From the NCBI RefSeq assembly GCF_020536995.1, contig NW_026273343.1, positions 186,001-250,000 on the forward strand: a stretch of 64,000 nucleotides of DNA, in the 5' to 3' direction. Below, in pieces: positions 1 through 13,118 of this stretch. How positions within the stretch are numbered: the stretch's first letter is position 1; the number at the start of each line of letters is the position of its first letter. The position numbers and the translations under genes were made by a program. The DNA is from Dreissena polymorpha (Eukaryota; Mollusca; Bivalvia; Myida; Dreissenidae). The notes below the pieces were generated by a model, which was not told where the DNA came from, searched no databases, and saw only the letters and a list, made by a program, of their open reading frames with translations.

Positions 1-1120
1 GTTCTTCGTATTGCTTTTTCGAAAGCGGCGATCCTAGTGTAAATGGTTTGATGTGTTTAGTTGGTGTTCTTTTGTAAAATTAGTTGATAAAGCCAACAAT
101 TGTTTTCTAATAGAGCATGGTAATTTAATTGTTTGCTGTACGGCTTGGAGTGGGATCCTAAAATAAAATATATTGAACAAGTTAACTACATATTATTTAA
201 GAAATACTGAGCCCAATATAACTTATTTAAATGGAAAGTAATTTTATGAATTATTTTATTGCAGCATCCATGACACTGGCTCCTTAATGGCTCAATTTTT
301 CCTAACAGTGCAATACCAAAATACATTTCTGAATAAGTAACCAGCGTAATTTCTTAAACATGGATATAGTGCTGTCTCAATATAGTGTAGTAGGTTTCCC
401 TGCATAGTGTTAGATACACACTGTGCATTTATTTACAGCTTCTTAATTTGAATATATTTTTTGTGTGTACTTGTATTGCTTATTATTCACATAAAACGAA
501 TGTTACTATATTCAGTTGTTTTCAAGTTAATTTACGAGAACATGCAATTTATTTATGTCATAATTCGCTCTAAATGTGATCATAAAATGTATCAAAGTCA
601 AGTGTATCGCTCCATATTGTCACTGAAAGCATATTGATGCATTTATTCATGACACACTTTGTTTATAACGCATTTCAATCGTGTCGATACTGCCAATAAA
701 AGTACATCCTTTATGAAGTTCAATCAAGAAAGAGGATTGAAATGTATATATTTCTGCCATATAAGGTATACATGTTTGACAACATCTGTCAACGTGGTTT
801 AAGGTGCTCAGTGCTAGAGTATGAATACAGATTATGCTTGTATTTCGTATTCGCAATCAAACACACAACGATTTTCATGACGTTAATTTATATCAGTCAA
901 GTACGAACGTAGATCGAAGTGTATATTATGGACAAGATAGCATACTCATATTGATATCAATACTTATGCTACGACCATGGGTCAAGTATTTAAATTACAT
1001 CTACTATTGGTTTATATTATAACTAACCTTATGTATGGCATGATTGCAAAGACATACATTACCCATGTATTTACCATCAAACTGTCTTATAAATAAACTA
1101 GACTATTGCCAAGCAATATA
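1..1120. other. AT-rich non-coding stretch
   Basis: No open frame here looks coding. The frames present are short, of random composition and lack splice-site support. No inverted repeat, tRNA or transposon motif was seen. Confidence 0.5.
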
Positions 1121-1394
1121 TGTCCCCTACCGGCTCCACCATTGTCAGAAATTCCACCATAGTCAGATTTGTTTTATATTTGTTGCCATAGCAACCATAA
1201 TTTTGACGTAGGAACAAAATGAAATGACGAGCATAATGTCCATATTGCCATCTATCCATGTTTCAAGTTTCATGAAAAATATTAAGAACGTTCAAAGTTA
1301 TCGCAGGATCCAGAAAAGTGTGACTGACTGACAGACAGACCATAAAAAACCATAAAAAACCATAAGTTCCTTCCGGTGAAACCGGTAGGAGACA
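1121..1394. mobile_element. MITE-like element with terminal inverted repeats
   Basis: The left end TGTCCCCTACCGG (1121-1133) and the right end CCGGTAGGAGACA (1382-1394) are inverted copies with one mismatch. The match continues with lower identity to about 20 bp. The element is flanked on both sides by ATA, a possible 3-bp target duplication. It has no coding capacity. The interior carries a TTTCAAGTTTCATGAAAA-type stretch and an ACTGACTGACAGACAGACC run, a layout I associate with short repeats common in mollusc genomes (from memory, not checked). The inner right end, CCGGTGAAACCGG, is itself palindromic. It is a non-autonomous DNA element of unassigned superfamily. Confidence 0.6.
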
Positions 1395-3095
1395 ATAATA
1401 CTGGAGTCTTGTTTCATTTTCAATAAACTTGAACAGTTTCATTAGCTTCAGTTATGAGAATTAAAAACCGAAGCGCGTATACACGAAATCACTTGAATAT
1501 TCAAGTCGATTTTATTTCTCCCTGGCTGACATGCGTTGTTATGTATTTTAAATGTGGTCTAAAGTATCGAGATATGTTCAGAGTCAAATAATAATGCATA
1601 GTCAAATATATAGCACATCTGATTTGTATATTAATCATATCTGATTGTCTGTAATAATTAGGCCTTTGATTTCTACAACACAACTATCCCCGAAAGCTTA
1701 AGCACTTACAACGTTAAATATACACCCTCGGGTTTGAATGATATTGCAATTATGTGGCGTCCATTAGCAAGACATAAACATGCAAACACGATAGTAGATT
1801 TCACATAATTAGTAAACATAAGTTCACATATATTTAATTATGTAACTATCCCAACATATATCCGGTTATTTATTCAGTCGTTAAGAAAGTATTTTCTCTA
1901 TCAATCGTCATGCTACCCTGTAAAAAATATCAATGAATTGTTGAATGTGTTCGACATTACGATATTACAGTTTCATTTTTTTTATTTAACGCAGTTACAT
2001 TTCGTAAACAATATATGTTCTATTAGCCCACGTTATGGAATTACATTATTGAACTTTCATGAAAGGAATACAGGACTTGAAACGACAAATTGTGCCTCCG
2101 GGAAATTACTCAGATTTTATACCTTGCATAACACAATGATGAACAAATAATTTACACAGGCGAATACCTATTTATTACCAATTATACCCGTTCGGCTCCA
2201 TCTATTTACGCGTTAACATTTCGAGTAAACAGTCCTTTTTCACTTAGACGTCTACGTGATGAAGGCAGCCATGATGGATTATACTCAAAGATGGAAGTGA
2301 GTAATGCATAAACCAACGATAGGTCGCTTCATTGGCCACTTTTATTTGTTTTCACAGCCGATATGTTTCACATAACCTAAACAATGATTGCAATAAGCTT
2401 TAATGCACTATTTTATGATATTTCATTACATGAATGACCAGTAAAATAATGCTGTGTTTTAAAATGCACAATACTTGTATGCATGAGTTCTAATCCCATT
2501 ATAGACGTGGAACTTAATACTATAACTATTTAATAAATCAATCTGTTCATACATGATGACAAATAACCATTCCTTCGCGATATTTATGCGAAGAAACTGA
2601 AATCATTTCATCCAATTATATAGAAAACATATGATATGTAGATAAACCGTCGTTGCGAGCCGTATCGTTTATTTGTAAAATTAAAATAGCAAGTATGGTG
2701 TGCATTAATGTCTGTTTATGCACCGTGACCAATTATTAATACCTAGACAAGACGAAGTCCATGCAACAAATAATGCCTACCAAACATTGTCGCAGACATA
2801 TTATATTGCCTTATAACAAGTCTTTATATTCCTGCAAGTAAGGAATGTCAAGATTAATACACAATATGTTGCTCTTATTTCTGATTAGTCGGTTTTCCTT
2901 ATCCGATTATTAGAAAGGTAGAAGGCATCTTTTTATTTCGGAGCAAAACATCTTAACGTTCAAACTGTTTATGTTCAAGTCATGGAAAGTGTAATTCAAA
3001 CTGTAATTGTAATCGATATCGCGTGTATTAGTTGTGTTTCTGGCAAGTTAAAGTAATTACAATACATATGTTCTAGTTGCACTCTTGTTTTTTGT
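1395..3095. other. AT-rich non-coding stretch
   Basis: No gene or repeat can be supported. The open frames are short and lack splice sites or recognisable motifs. Confidence 0.45.
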
Positions 3096-3109
3096 TCTCG
3101 TTCTTGATG

Positions 3110-3756
3110 GCAGAGCGGAGGCTCGGGAGATTATGCTGAGGCGCTATTGGGTTTGTCATTTCAGGGGGGGGGGGGGGTTGCAACCCTTGCTGTAGCAAAG
3201 AAGACCGATGCGTGGCAGTCCTTATTGCACGTCACGCGCACAAGGGGACTTGCAGTCAGGGGAATAGGAAGACTCGGCGCGCGCTTTTTGCAAGCTTCTC
3301 TTTCAAGTTGCATGAAAAAGTATACTAACCTCGGCTTCCGCGACGCCTCTTTTTGTTGACTGTCGCCAAGCGGTGTGATCTAGGATCAAGGTCCCCCAGG
3401 TGTGTGTCAGGATGCCGCAGGCTTTGAAATTCCCCATTGCAGTCGTCCTTGTACCTGAGGGCTGGTCGATCAACAGTTCGCCTGCCAATGGCAAACTGGC
3501 CATGCATCACGTCATTTGATAGGCGTCCACCCTCCAATCGGCGCTCGTGACCAAGTCACCGGATGCGTCGTTGAGATAGAAGGGCGAACATGCTCGGAAT
3601 TCAGGATGTCGCTGTGCGGGATACGATCCCTCCACTTGGTCTTCAGAATGCGCTTAAGGCATGGCATGTGAAAAGGTTTTGAGGCGGCGTTCATGTCACA
3701 TGAGGGTGGTTCATGTTTCGCTATCATACAGCAGGGTGGTGTGGACATATTGTTTT
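3110..3756 (-). mobile_element. Decayed LINE fragment, region downstream of the reverse transcriptase
   Basis: Read on the minus strand, several short frames give, in order, the C-terminal pattern of a non-LTR retrotransposon polyprotein: TTLLYDSET near 3750, FHMPCLKRILKTKWRDRIP near 3670-3620, a GRR..DRPALRYKDD stretch near 3510-3460, and HTAWRQSTKRGVAEAE near 3390-3340. This matches the well-known order of a Y-G-S-E-T motif, C-L-R-R-I-L, R-Y-K-D and W-R found after the palm/thumb in many LINE proteins. The pieces lie in different frames with stops, so the copy is dead and strongly 5'-truncated. It is much richer in GC than its surroundings. A poly-G run (about 3164-3177) lies in the 3' part. 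The clade is not assigned. Confidence 0.7.
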
Positions 3757-3770
3757 TAGTTTATATTCCT

Positions 3771-6430
3771 AGATCCTTGTCCCAGATCAATGGCATTACC
3801 CTATTTAGTATTTATTGGTTCGTGATATCTAACTGGGCAAAGTTGAAACAATTTAAACGTTGCGCAAATTTGGTGAGGAGGAATGCGTGTTTTTGAAAAA
3901 TCACAATGAAAATATCAAAATGATATTGTAATCATTAGCGACCTCTCTCATGTTTTATACATTCGTAAGAAAAGTCATTTTGTACGAATTCGTTGTCATT
4001 CGAACATCCGTAAAATGAGCTGAGTGTCCTTCCTTTGACATGCGGGATTTAAAATAAACATTGCAGACAATAATTAGCCGCTACTAAAACATCTTTATTA
4101 CAATCCTATTTCACTATCTTGGTTTAACATGCGTAATGAAATGCAATAAAACGGATGATAAAGCAGATAAAATCGACTTAAATAATTAATTACACGAGGA
4201 TTTTGTAAACCAACAATATTTGATAAAGCACGAATGTCTGTGTTCTTTCAATGGGAATTGTAATGTATTAAAGAGGACTGCAACTTATGTAAAATATTAT
4301 ATTATTCTAATAAGCCTACAGTATGTTGCAGTTTTATACGACGAATGTATGGAAGTGTTTCAATAATTAATAGGAATTGTTACGACACATAATTAGGGGC
4401 AGACTATAGGAGCGAAAATATTACCAGTTAAAAATAGCTACATTTATCCTTGCGAATCTCATTAAACGTGTTTTGATGCGTAGATAATATTCATTTGATG
4501 ACACAATTATGAAATGCATATTATTCCGTTTAAGTGTTTTGAATAATAATAATAGATACAATATTAAAAAATCAACTACAACTTCTCTATATGTTGCAGC
4601 ATGCCCATTCATCATTGTTTGCATAATTGAAATAGACTTAAACTTTAAGATTTTGGTCTCTGTCTTCTTCACTTCTTAATTCAATGGTATACGAATATTT
4701 CATCTTTACTTTGTCTATCCAATCAGTTTAAAAATATATTTATATACGTGAAAATAATTTTTGAATTCATGATAAACCGTTAAACAAAATAACCACATTT
4801 GACACAAACATGTCGTTCAATTGTTTGCAATTCATGTTTACCGACATAGGTTTATGTATGATGATGATTGGTTTGTTCTATTCCCTCATTATTGACACTA
4901 AAGACCTTAAACACATAAACATATTCGACTGAGTGTTTTGGCTGGCAATCCTACCTTTTAGACAAGGCGATATTCGCCAAAATCGTTACCGGATAGCTCT
5001 TTTGGTATATCTTCATCATCTTTTGGTTCATCTTCCTTATCTTTAATAACTGATACATTAACGAAACATCTAAAAAAATAGTACATTAGTCTTCCCTTTA
5101 TGACTTCGATAGTCTAACCTTGACTGAAACTTGCCTTAGACCAAGAGTTCACTTTGCCGATGTGTTTCCTTCATACCATACGCCGTTTTAAAGGGATAGA
5201 ACAAACAATGCCAATATAGGCATGTATATTAAAACTGATCCTTTTGTCGATGAGCGTCCGGACCTACCAGTATACTATATTGAATGATTATTTGTTGAAT
5301 TACGTTTTAAGAGAAGACTATTTCACAAAAATTCTTAAACGCGTCTATATTACTAGCCGTGGGCACATGTATTGAAAACATAATTATCACATATGACGTT
5401 AATCTCGACATGAATAAATCACAGTTTAAGATCAAATTGGACTCTCTTATTTTACAGTATAATCTTTTCAGGATTATTTATGAACCTACCAATTTCACTG
5501 AAACTTCTGAATATGTTTTGCGCGCTTTATGCTTGCATCTTCATTAACAGTGTTAATCAGTGTCGTGACTGAACGTTTTTTTTCACCACCAAGTCCGGTT
5601 CTATTGTCCAGTGAACTGCTTATTCAACCTGAACAGAAAAGCTGGATCTAATTTTGAAAGGAACAAATAGAGATACACAGATAGGTACAACAATACATTA
5701 CCACATTTTGTGTACAACTTTGATTCAAATGATTGCTGCGATAATAATATTGACAAAGTTCAACAGCTGATTGATCCGACGCCGTTAACGTGAAACAAAA
5801 AGACAAGGCTTCAAATTTAGACAGACATATGCAATCATGTAATAATAGCTCAGATCAGCGAAAAAAACACCACTTTCATAACCTTGCTAGCATAATACGC
5901 GACGGACATCACTAAATAATCGGCGTTTGGAAAATCATTTAAAACTTGACAAGTAAAATCAACGCATATGCATAAAATGTTTCCCCCTTTACTTCACAAT
6001 TGTAATATATGTTTTCACCTCTTAATTTAGCAACTATCTTAAATGCCTTCTTTTGATCCATCGATGTTTTATGATTGTGAAGAGCTTTGTCATCGATTTC
6101 GTCATGAAATGAGCTTACTTTTAAAATATTTAATAAATGTGCTCAAACTCAACTCGCTATCGAAAGAAATAAAGTTTACAAGCTAATTCCATTTGTTGCT
6201 CAATATAAGGCGTAATGATATCAGCACGTTTTATAAATAGTACAAAAGAAATGCTGATTTTAAAAATATATATATTCGAGGATGTTAAGATTGCATCTCA
6301 CCAGTAACCTCGAAATATTAAAAAACATATGTTTTACAGGCCACTCATATTTATTTGTGCCCATACAAAATGCATACAAACTATCGCAATATTGGATACA
6401 GAATTATGTAATGCAATGAAGTAGTATTAC
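3771..6430. other. AT-rich non-coding stretch
   Basis: Nothing can be supported as a gene. A short imperfect inverted pair, GTTTGTTCTATTCCCT at 4871 and its complement near 5206, might be the ends of a small element but is too weak to call. Confidence 0.4.
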
Positions 6431-6441
6431 GCCATATATTC

Positions 6442-8574
6442 ATGATTAAATTTGATGTTGATGAAAATTTAAATACTGCATATCCCATTGTGTCTGAAAA
6501 TACAATTTTAAAGCATATACAAAAATTAAGTGTGAATAAGGCCACTGGTTTGGATGGCATTCCTGCTAGATTTGTTACGGATAGTGCTTCTTTCATATCT
6601 TGTCCTCTTGCTCATATTGTTAACTTGTCAATCATACAGGGTTCTGTTCCTGATGACCTCAAGTCAGCGAGAGTTATTCCCCTCTATAAGAAAAGTGTTA
6701 AGACTGAGGTTGAAAACTACAGACCGGTTTTGGTCTTAAGCATCATCTCAAAGATGTTTAAACGAGTAATTTATGACCAAGTTGAAGGCTATTTGAATGA
6801 CAGAAAGCTTCTGTACAGCTATCAATCAGGATTTTGGCGCGGCTACTCTACAGACACCTGTCTTACCCATTTATCTGATTATATTCGTTTTAAGATGGAT
6901 GAAGGTAAAATGGTTGGTATGGTATTGTTAGACCTACAAAAGGCCTTCGATACCGTCAATCATAGTATTTTAATCATGAAACTTGAGGCTATTGGTCTCC
7001 ATAGTGACGCAGTCAGGTGGTTCACCTCCTATCTCTCCGATCGCCATCAGGTTGTTCACGTATCGGGTACTATGTCCTCCGAGGCCTCCATCTCTTGTGG
7101 TGTTCCTCAGGGCTCCATCTGAGGTCCCCTTTTATTTTTAATTTATGTGAGTGACATGGCTGCTGTGGTTGAAAATACAATTTTACTTTATGCTGATGAT
7201 ACTGGCATCCTGGTAGCTGGTAAACACATTTCAGAAATTGAATCCATTCTTTCTAGTGATCTCGAACTTATTAGTGAGTGGTTAGTTGACAATAAACTGT
7301 CCCTACATTTTGGTAAAACGGAGTTCATATTATTTGGCTCAAAGCCCAAACTAAGGTCAAATCCTCAGTTAAATGTCTCTTGCAATGGTGTGTCAATTAC
7401 TCCATCAAGTTCTGTTAAGTACCTAGCTGCTATATTGGACCAGTGCCTGTTTTGCTAGGTAAGTTATTATAAAAGCAAACTCCAGGTTTAAGTTTCTATA
7501 CAGAAAAAGTAAGTTCTTAAGATTGCACACAAGAAAACTCCTTGTCATGTCCCTTATACAGTACCACTTTGACTATGCTTGCTCCTTTTGGTACCCTGGT
7601 CTTAGTCAGTCACGTAAAAATAGGCTTCAAACTACACAAAACAAGTTGATTAGATTTGCTCTTAATATGGATAACAGATCCTATGTTGGTCAAGAACAGT
7701 TTTAAACTAAGGTTGGCTGCCTGTTTCAAAAAGAGTAGACCAGGTCATACTAAGTCATGTACATAAGGTTAAAAATGGCCTTGAACCAGAGTTCATTGGT
7801 GAGCATTTTAAGCCATTGTCTGGCGTGCATAATCGTTGTACTAGGTCCAATATGGTAGCTCAGCCAGAATCTGATCATTTTGCTAAAAATTTTACATTTG
7901 TAGACTCTGGTCTTTTATCCAAACCAAGAGTAGGTAGTTTTGGTTCTAAAACATTTACAAATAATGGTATCAGTTTATGGAACAATCTTCCACAAAACAT
8001 CCGGGATGTACCTAAACGTAACCATTTCAAGGGTGCCATCAAAAAACAGTCTTTATAGATTTGTATAGTATAATTTTTAGTATGTATTGTATGTTCTTTT
8101 AAAAACTGTAATGAATTTTTAAGTCTTATGATCATTATGATGCAATGATCTCATATTTATTTATTTATTTATTTTCAAACTCTTAGTGTGCTACAAAGTG
8201 TGTTTATTAACTACATATGCAGTGTGATATTTTCTTAAGCAACTTCTGTGATATAATGAACATGTGATAATATTTGTCATAACTTAATCAGTAATATACT
8301 TGATATATTAAACAGTACATATTTTATACATATAAATTTATAAATATTTAATACATGACTGTATCATGGTTACTGCCACCAATATCAAGGACCACAATGG
8401 AAATAAGTGAAAATCATTTTTCTCTTTTTTGTGTTATCCTTGGTATTGTGTGTGCATTCAATGGTTTACTATGTATATTGCTGTGATAATAAATTTCATG
8501 TTGTCTGCATTATTTATTAACTATGTTATGTTCATATTTTTACCAAATAAAATCAATCAATCAATCAATCTATT
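6442..8574 (+). mobile_element. 5'-truncated LINE with reverse transcriptase and (CAAT)n tail
   Basis: The frame 6442-7122 and its continuation 7147-7458 encode a reverse transcriptase: NYRPVLVLSIISKMFKRVI (fingers), LLDLQKAFDTVNH (palm, first catalytic Asp), SCGVPQGSI and LLYADDTGIL (catalytic YADD near 7186). Frames 7523-7705 and 7816-8058 hold the C-terminal part (QNKLIRFALN, then SFGSKTFTNNGISLWNNLP). The order and wording suit CR1/Jockey-type LINEs. The endonuclease domain is missing, so the copy is 5'-truncated. An in-frame TGA follows PQGSI, and the C-terminal part lies in two shifted frames, so it is inactive. A 3' UTR of about 500 bp ends in AATAAAATCAATCAATCAAT, the short tandem tail typical of this LINE group. 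A TATTTATTT run lies at 8155-8173. Confidence 0.88.
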
Positions 8575-9088
8575 GATTTAGATTTTACATTCATGTGGGA
8601 TAAAACGACAGTAATCGTCCAATGTTTTCCTTTAAATAGTTTAAATATACAGTTTTTGAAAAGCTTTTTCCATGATTTTGCGATCCTTGATGTGCGATTT
8701 TTAGGTATGAAAATTTCATTAATATATCGAATTTGTTTCCAATAGATTAAGTTATTGTATATAACCTGAAGTAAACATGTCTGGTTGTAACAAAGCAAAG
8801 CATGGTAAATCTTACCTATCATGATTATAAATTCCGTATTGTGGTAATCGTAAGCAATGAATTTTTTGCTGTTTTTATGTCATTAGGTTCAAGTCGTGTC
8901 CTTCGTCGTAAATACCATTGACTATATAGCAGAAAAATCGTTAAAATCCACAAACCACAGTCGTATAATTTTGTCACTGAGCGCATTGATTCTAAATAGA
9001 CGTAGAATAACGAGTGACTTCGTATACGATCGCAATAGGCCGTGGATATATGTTATACACACGGCAATACAATTCGGTTGGTGAAGTC

Positions 9089-9156
<68 letters not shown>

Positions 9157-11492
9157 TAACTATTTTATGGAAATTCATAAATCCGCTTTAAACATTTGCT
9201 TAATGTTTGCATTTAATACGTTGTATGTGCAGTCATTGTTATTCGCATTGAACGTTTCATGAGATGAGCTTAACATCTAATCTGTGATCAGGACTAAATT
9301 TAGCCCATGATTAATATTGTGTCACCGTATAATAAGTTAAACAATACAGTTGTATACTATATATGATTTTCTTTCACTTGGAAACATTGGCGCATCACAA
9401 TGTGTATAAGTTTCTGGTTCGTAATTCATTCTAACAACAATTAAAAAACGCAGCCAAAGCAACTGAAAACAACTGTACAACACACTATTGACCCATATTC
9501 ACTATGCACAAATTCATACAAACAATTAGGCATTATTCCATATTATGGTTCTGGAGTAAACATCAATACCTAATCAAAACGATTGGCAGCCAATTAGGTT
9601 TCGTTGAACAATAAAACACTTGCCGACTCATTTAGTTGACAAAGGTTACAAAGAGGTTTATTCAATGCGTAATCGAGATTTGATTAGCAGGTTTTTAAGG
9701 AGTTCATGACTCTCAAGTTCTCTTTAGTTGCTAATTATTGAAATTACTACTGATTCATCTGGGGACTGTTGAAAATATAAGCATTGGAACAGAAGCCACT
9801 GCTTTTGAGTACACATAACAGATATTTGTATGATGATGGATCTATAAGAAAGAACCATAAGCGATCATCTTCTAAATGTAGGTAAAACTTGTGAATCAAG
9901 AAACGATTGTCTTGGCTGTGTCTTTGATAAATTCTCCGAGTATACGGATGCAAACTTTCATACTGGTAAATATGCTAATATTATTTTATCAATAGCACTT
10001 ATACGTTTCGATTAACGTTCGACGCAAGTTAAATAAGTTGTGTTATACAACACGGGCTATCATTTACAGGATATCGGAATAAGACAGCAAAATGAACATG
10101 CAAAAAGTTATGATGCCGGTTGATTTAATACATTGGTATCGATTAACGAAAATATATAATCTGCAACTTATAAAATAATCACTAAACACATTCATAACAA
10201 CAGTTAAACTGGCGTTTGTTTGCTACTTCAGTCTTCAGAACTTATGTTTCTTTCTACACAATAATTAAATTTACATAACAGTACTTCGACCTTATCGATA
10301 AACTCGTATCGTAATCAAGCGCAATCTTAATATGTATACATATTTATTTTAAATGTATGCTTACTTGTGTTATACTTGCATGGTAAGTAAAAATGTTAAA
10401 TTAACAATCCCGTATTAGATCAATATAGCGCAAGTTTGAACTTGCACATATAGCATAACAGGGGTGCAACTTAAAAACACTTATATTTTCAGTAAACACT
10501 GCCAACATGTTGAATGCATGGTGCATTTGTTCGTAACGAAAAAATAGGATGTATTTGTTTCTCAAAAAAGTATGATTGTTCAGCGAAATATTCTGTTTTA
10601 TAGATAATTATAAACTAAAATTATATAATTATTTAATTTACCGTTCCAACAGTTCTTTTAACATATATTTTAATTTAACGGTCTATGTTGTGTGATCATT
10701 TTGTAGGTTAACCTAACAGCGGAAGGAAATGCGTGACTGTTGAGCACAAATAAAGTCTGCGTTTTTACTATATGTAAATTGTGTTAATATATTTAGACAA
10801 GTGCAGTAGTATACCCATTCTTTGACATGTGGTGATACAAGCGACGAAAAATTTCAATGTTAATTGTATATATCGATCGGGTGAAAAATCCAGTATAAGT
10901 GTACATGTATTGACAACGAGACTAGGTTCAACATATTTAAATCGTAAAGTAGCAATGACATCATCTAAACTTTCCCAGCTGTCTGCAAAATGTCTCAAAA
11001 TTAAGTCAACTTGTTAACAATTTAATATAAAGTAAAAATTGAGTTAGAACACAATTACATAGACCTGAATAAACAATAAAAAACCTGCAAGTAATACATA
11101 CCTGATACACACAAGTAAACTGTAATATTATGAATAACATTGAAGTCAAAGGGGAGTAACAATTGATCCTTCAATTCACTGTTAGATAAAGTTTATCTAC
11201 CATCAAATGTATGAAACATATAACAAAGACACCCAAACGCAAATGTTTAACTTGAAATTAAAAAGAAACTTACCAATATAAGCGCAAAGCCTTTGAAACA
11301 ATATTGGTTACCATATGACTAACATTTGACATGCTCGCAATAATATGTATAGAGAATAACAGGTTTAATACTGTCCCATCGTTTTGTAATATATATGGCG
11401 AGGCTTAGAATAATATAACGGCGAGGCTTGCCTTTTTTCTGTTTATCATACCACACTTTCCTAAAAATCTGCAAAACAATCAATGTTTTATA
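8575..11492. other. AT-rich non-coding stretch with one microsatellite
   Basis: Apart from the (TA)n tract at 9092-9153, no repeat, RNA gene or coding exon could be supported. Open frames are short and of random composition. Confidence 0.45.
9092..9153. repeat. (TA)n microsatellite
   Basis: About 31 uninterrupted TA units. Seen directly. Confidence 0.98.
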
Positions 11493-11497
11493 TTTAA

Positions 11498-12681
11498 AGC
11501 GGGTATATACGATTTTTTTATATGTGTTTAATTTTAATATATTGATAAAATATGTTACAATAACACAAAATAGGCAAAGAAAAATTATACATTGAAGCCG
11601 AATTTCATAAAATGCAGCAAAGAAAAATTCCCGCCCGAGCCGATAGTGACGTACATATTTTCCTACAATAACCGAAGCATTCGTCTTTGTATTATAAACC
11701 GTTAAACTACGAGGGGTGTTCCAGAAGTTCGTGGATTTTCGCTATAACTTATTAGTTTGCTGGTAAAAGTCAATGAAATGTACATATTATACAAACCAAT
11801 TTTCACGGACTTTATATATAAGCTAAAAATGCATGAATTCCATAAAGCGCGTCTGAAACGCGTTGCCATAGAGACCTCAGTAACGACATGCGGCGCACGC
11901 GTGTATTTTATTATAAGTATGAGCGTTACGCGAATTTAAATTCGGTTTAAATGTCGTTGATAAACAGAATTTACGGCAAATTTCACGTTACAGTGCCTAA
12001 GTCCTCCTTACAGCCCGGATTTGGCCCTTATGGACTTCCGCGTCTTCCCGGAAGTTAAGTCACAGTTGCGCGGTATTCACTGTGCACTAAACAGGAACTT
12101 ACAGTTGCAGCAAAGCGAATAGTGTCGTCTTTTGACGCTGACTGGTATAGAGACACTTTTGACAAGTGAATTTCCCGACACATAAAGTGCATTCGCGTTG
12201 GAGGTGATTATGTGGAAAAGATTTGACAGTTGTTAACTTAATAACGTCATTGACGTTGAACAGAAACGTTACACGTGCGTCGGTGTGCGCATTGTGCACA
12301 TGTTTAAATCTCTGTTATATATTTATTGTTTTATGTATTTCCATGATATTTGGAGGGTAGATTTGGAAAGGACGAGCTATTCTTAACATGCTATTTGTTT
12401 GTCCATTTATGTTACCAAATGAAAGTTAAAGCGAAAATCGACGAACTTCTGTAACACCCCTCGTAAGTTTAGATGCACATCGTACATGTATGGTATACAT
12501 GCTGGCGAATTCGGCTGTACAGCCGTTTTCAATTTCAGAATTAAATATCTGGCTTATTTCGCATTTTTCGACACATGTTCTTTTTAACTTTTATTTTAAT
12601 TTATATTGATATATATATAATAAGTTTTTTACACAGTTTATATAAATTCATAAATATTTGACAAAATCGTATATACCCGCT
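11498..12681. mobile_element. TTAA-flanked inverted-repeat element split by a mariner insertion
   Basis: Left and right ends are perfect inverted copies over 19 bp (AGCGGGTATATACGATTTT and its complement), or 24 bp counting the TTTAAA at each edge. Both ends abut TTAA (11494-11497 and 12682-12685), which suggests a TTAA-specific, piggyBac-like non-autonomous element. Without the mariner copy inside it the element would be about 430 bp with AT-rich arms and no coding capacity. The superfamily call rests only on the TTAA flanks. Confidence 0.65.
11710..12463 (+). mobile_element. Internally deleted mariner-family transposon
   Basis: The terminal inverted repeats are 33 bp, starting CGAGGGGTGTTCCAGAAG, and agree at 31 of 33 positions. 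TA dinucleotides flank both ends, as expected for Tc1/mariner target duplication. The interior keeps the transposase catalytic block PPYSPDLALMDFRVFPEVK near 12004-12060, which carries the last catalytic Asp of the mariner DD34D triad. A C-terminal ISRHIKCIRVGGDYVEK-like stretch lies near 12170-12225. At 754 bp, against about 1.3 kb for a complete element, the N-terminal DNA-binding part and first catalytic Asp are gone, and the remainder has stops. It sits inside the inverted-repeat element 11498-12681 and is therefore younger than it. Confidence 0.85.
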
Positions 12682-12714
12682 TTAAAATGTACGCTGATTT
12701 TGCTTATTCGGCTT

Positions 12715-13083
12715 TTAAACGTTGACATACATGTAGCAACGGCGTTCGAAAAGACGACATGAATACTCGCGTATTTTAAACATCGTATAGAGAAAAAAAG
12801 TTGTTTGCACTACGAATGGGAAGAGTACACCCGCTTTATTTATAAACGTCTTGAGTTGAAGATCAGGAATGGACTGCAGCGACAAATTTAATCGAAGAAC
12901 ATACTTCACCGAATAGTTTGGAGACGCCATTTTGGAGATGTGTATTGAAATTGACATTCTGATGACGGTGTCAATATTGACATCCTTGTTTAATCGTTTG
13001 TTTAAATAGTTGAGGATTAGCTTACAGTTATCCTTTGTCTTGACTTGCTGTGCAACACTTGCGAGTGCAATGACTATATCCAT
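12715..13083 (-). CDS. Hypothetical 122-residue open frame
   Basis: The intact frame starts MDIVIALASVAQQVKTKDNC and continues NYLNKRLNKDVNIDTV, then SVKYVLRLNLSLQSIPDL. The first 95 residues are amphipathic and helix-like, unlike the random frames nearby. The C-terminal 27 residues look like read-through into an intron. I do not recognise the family. A perfect CRE-like TGACGTCA lies just upstream at 13111-13118. It could be a first exon of a gene running toward lower coordinates, a retrocopy fragment or chance. No partner exon was found, and the inverted-repeat element at 11498-12681 lies immediately downstream. Confidence 0.25.
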   Translation of the reverse strand: MDIVIALASVAQQVKTKDNCKLILNYLNKRLNKDVNIDTVIRMSISIHISKMASPNYSVKYVLRLNLSLQSIPDLQLKTFINKAGVLFPFVVQTTFFLYTMFKIREYSCRLFERRCYMYVNV

Positions 13084-13110
13084 CTTATTTACGATTTATT
13101 TTCCCATTGA

Positions 13111-13118
13111 TGACGTCA
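13111..13118. promoter_or_regulatory. CRE-like palindrome TGACGTCA
   Basis: Perfect 8-bp cAMP-response-element palindrome, 28 bp upstream of the hypothetical minus-strand frame ending at 13083. It may be chance. Confidence 0.25.

Noticed and set aside
4870-5206. Possible terminal inverted repeat GTTTGTTCTATTCCCT
   Set aside because: Only about 15 bp with a gap, no target duplication and no internal structure.
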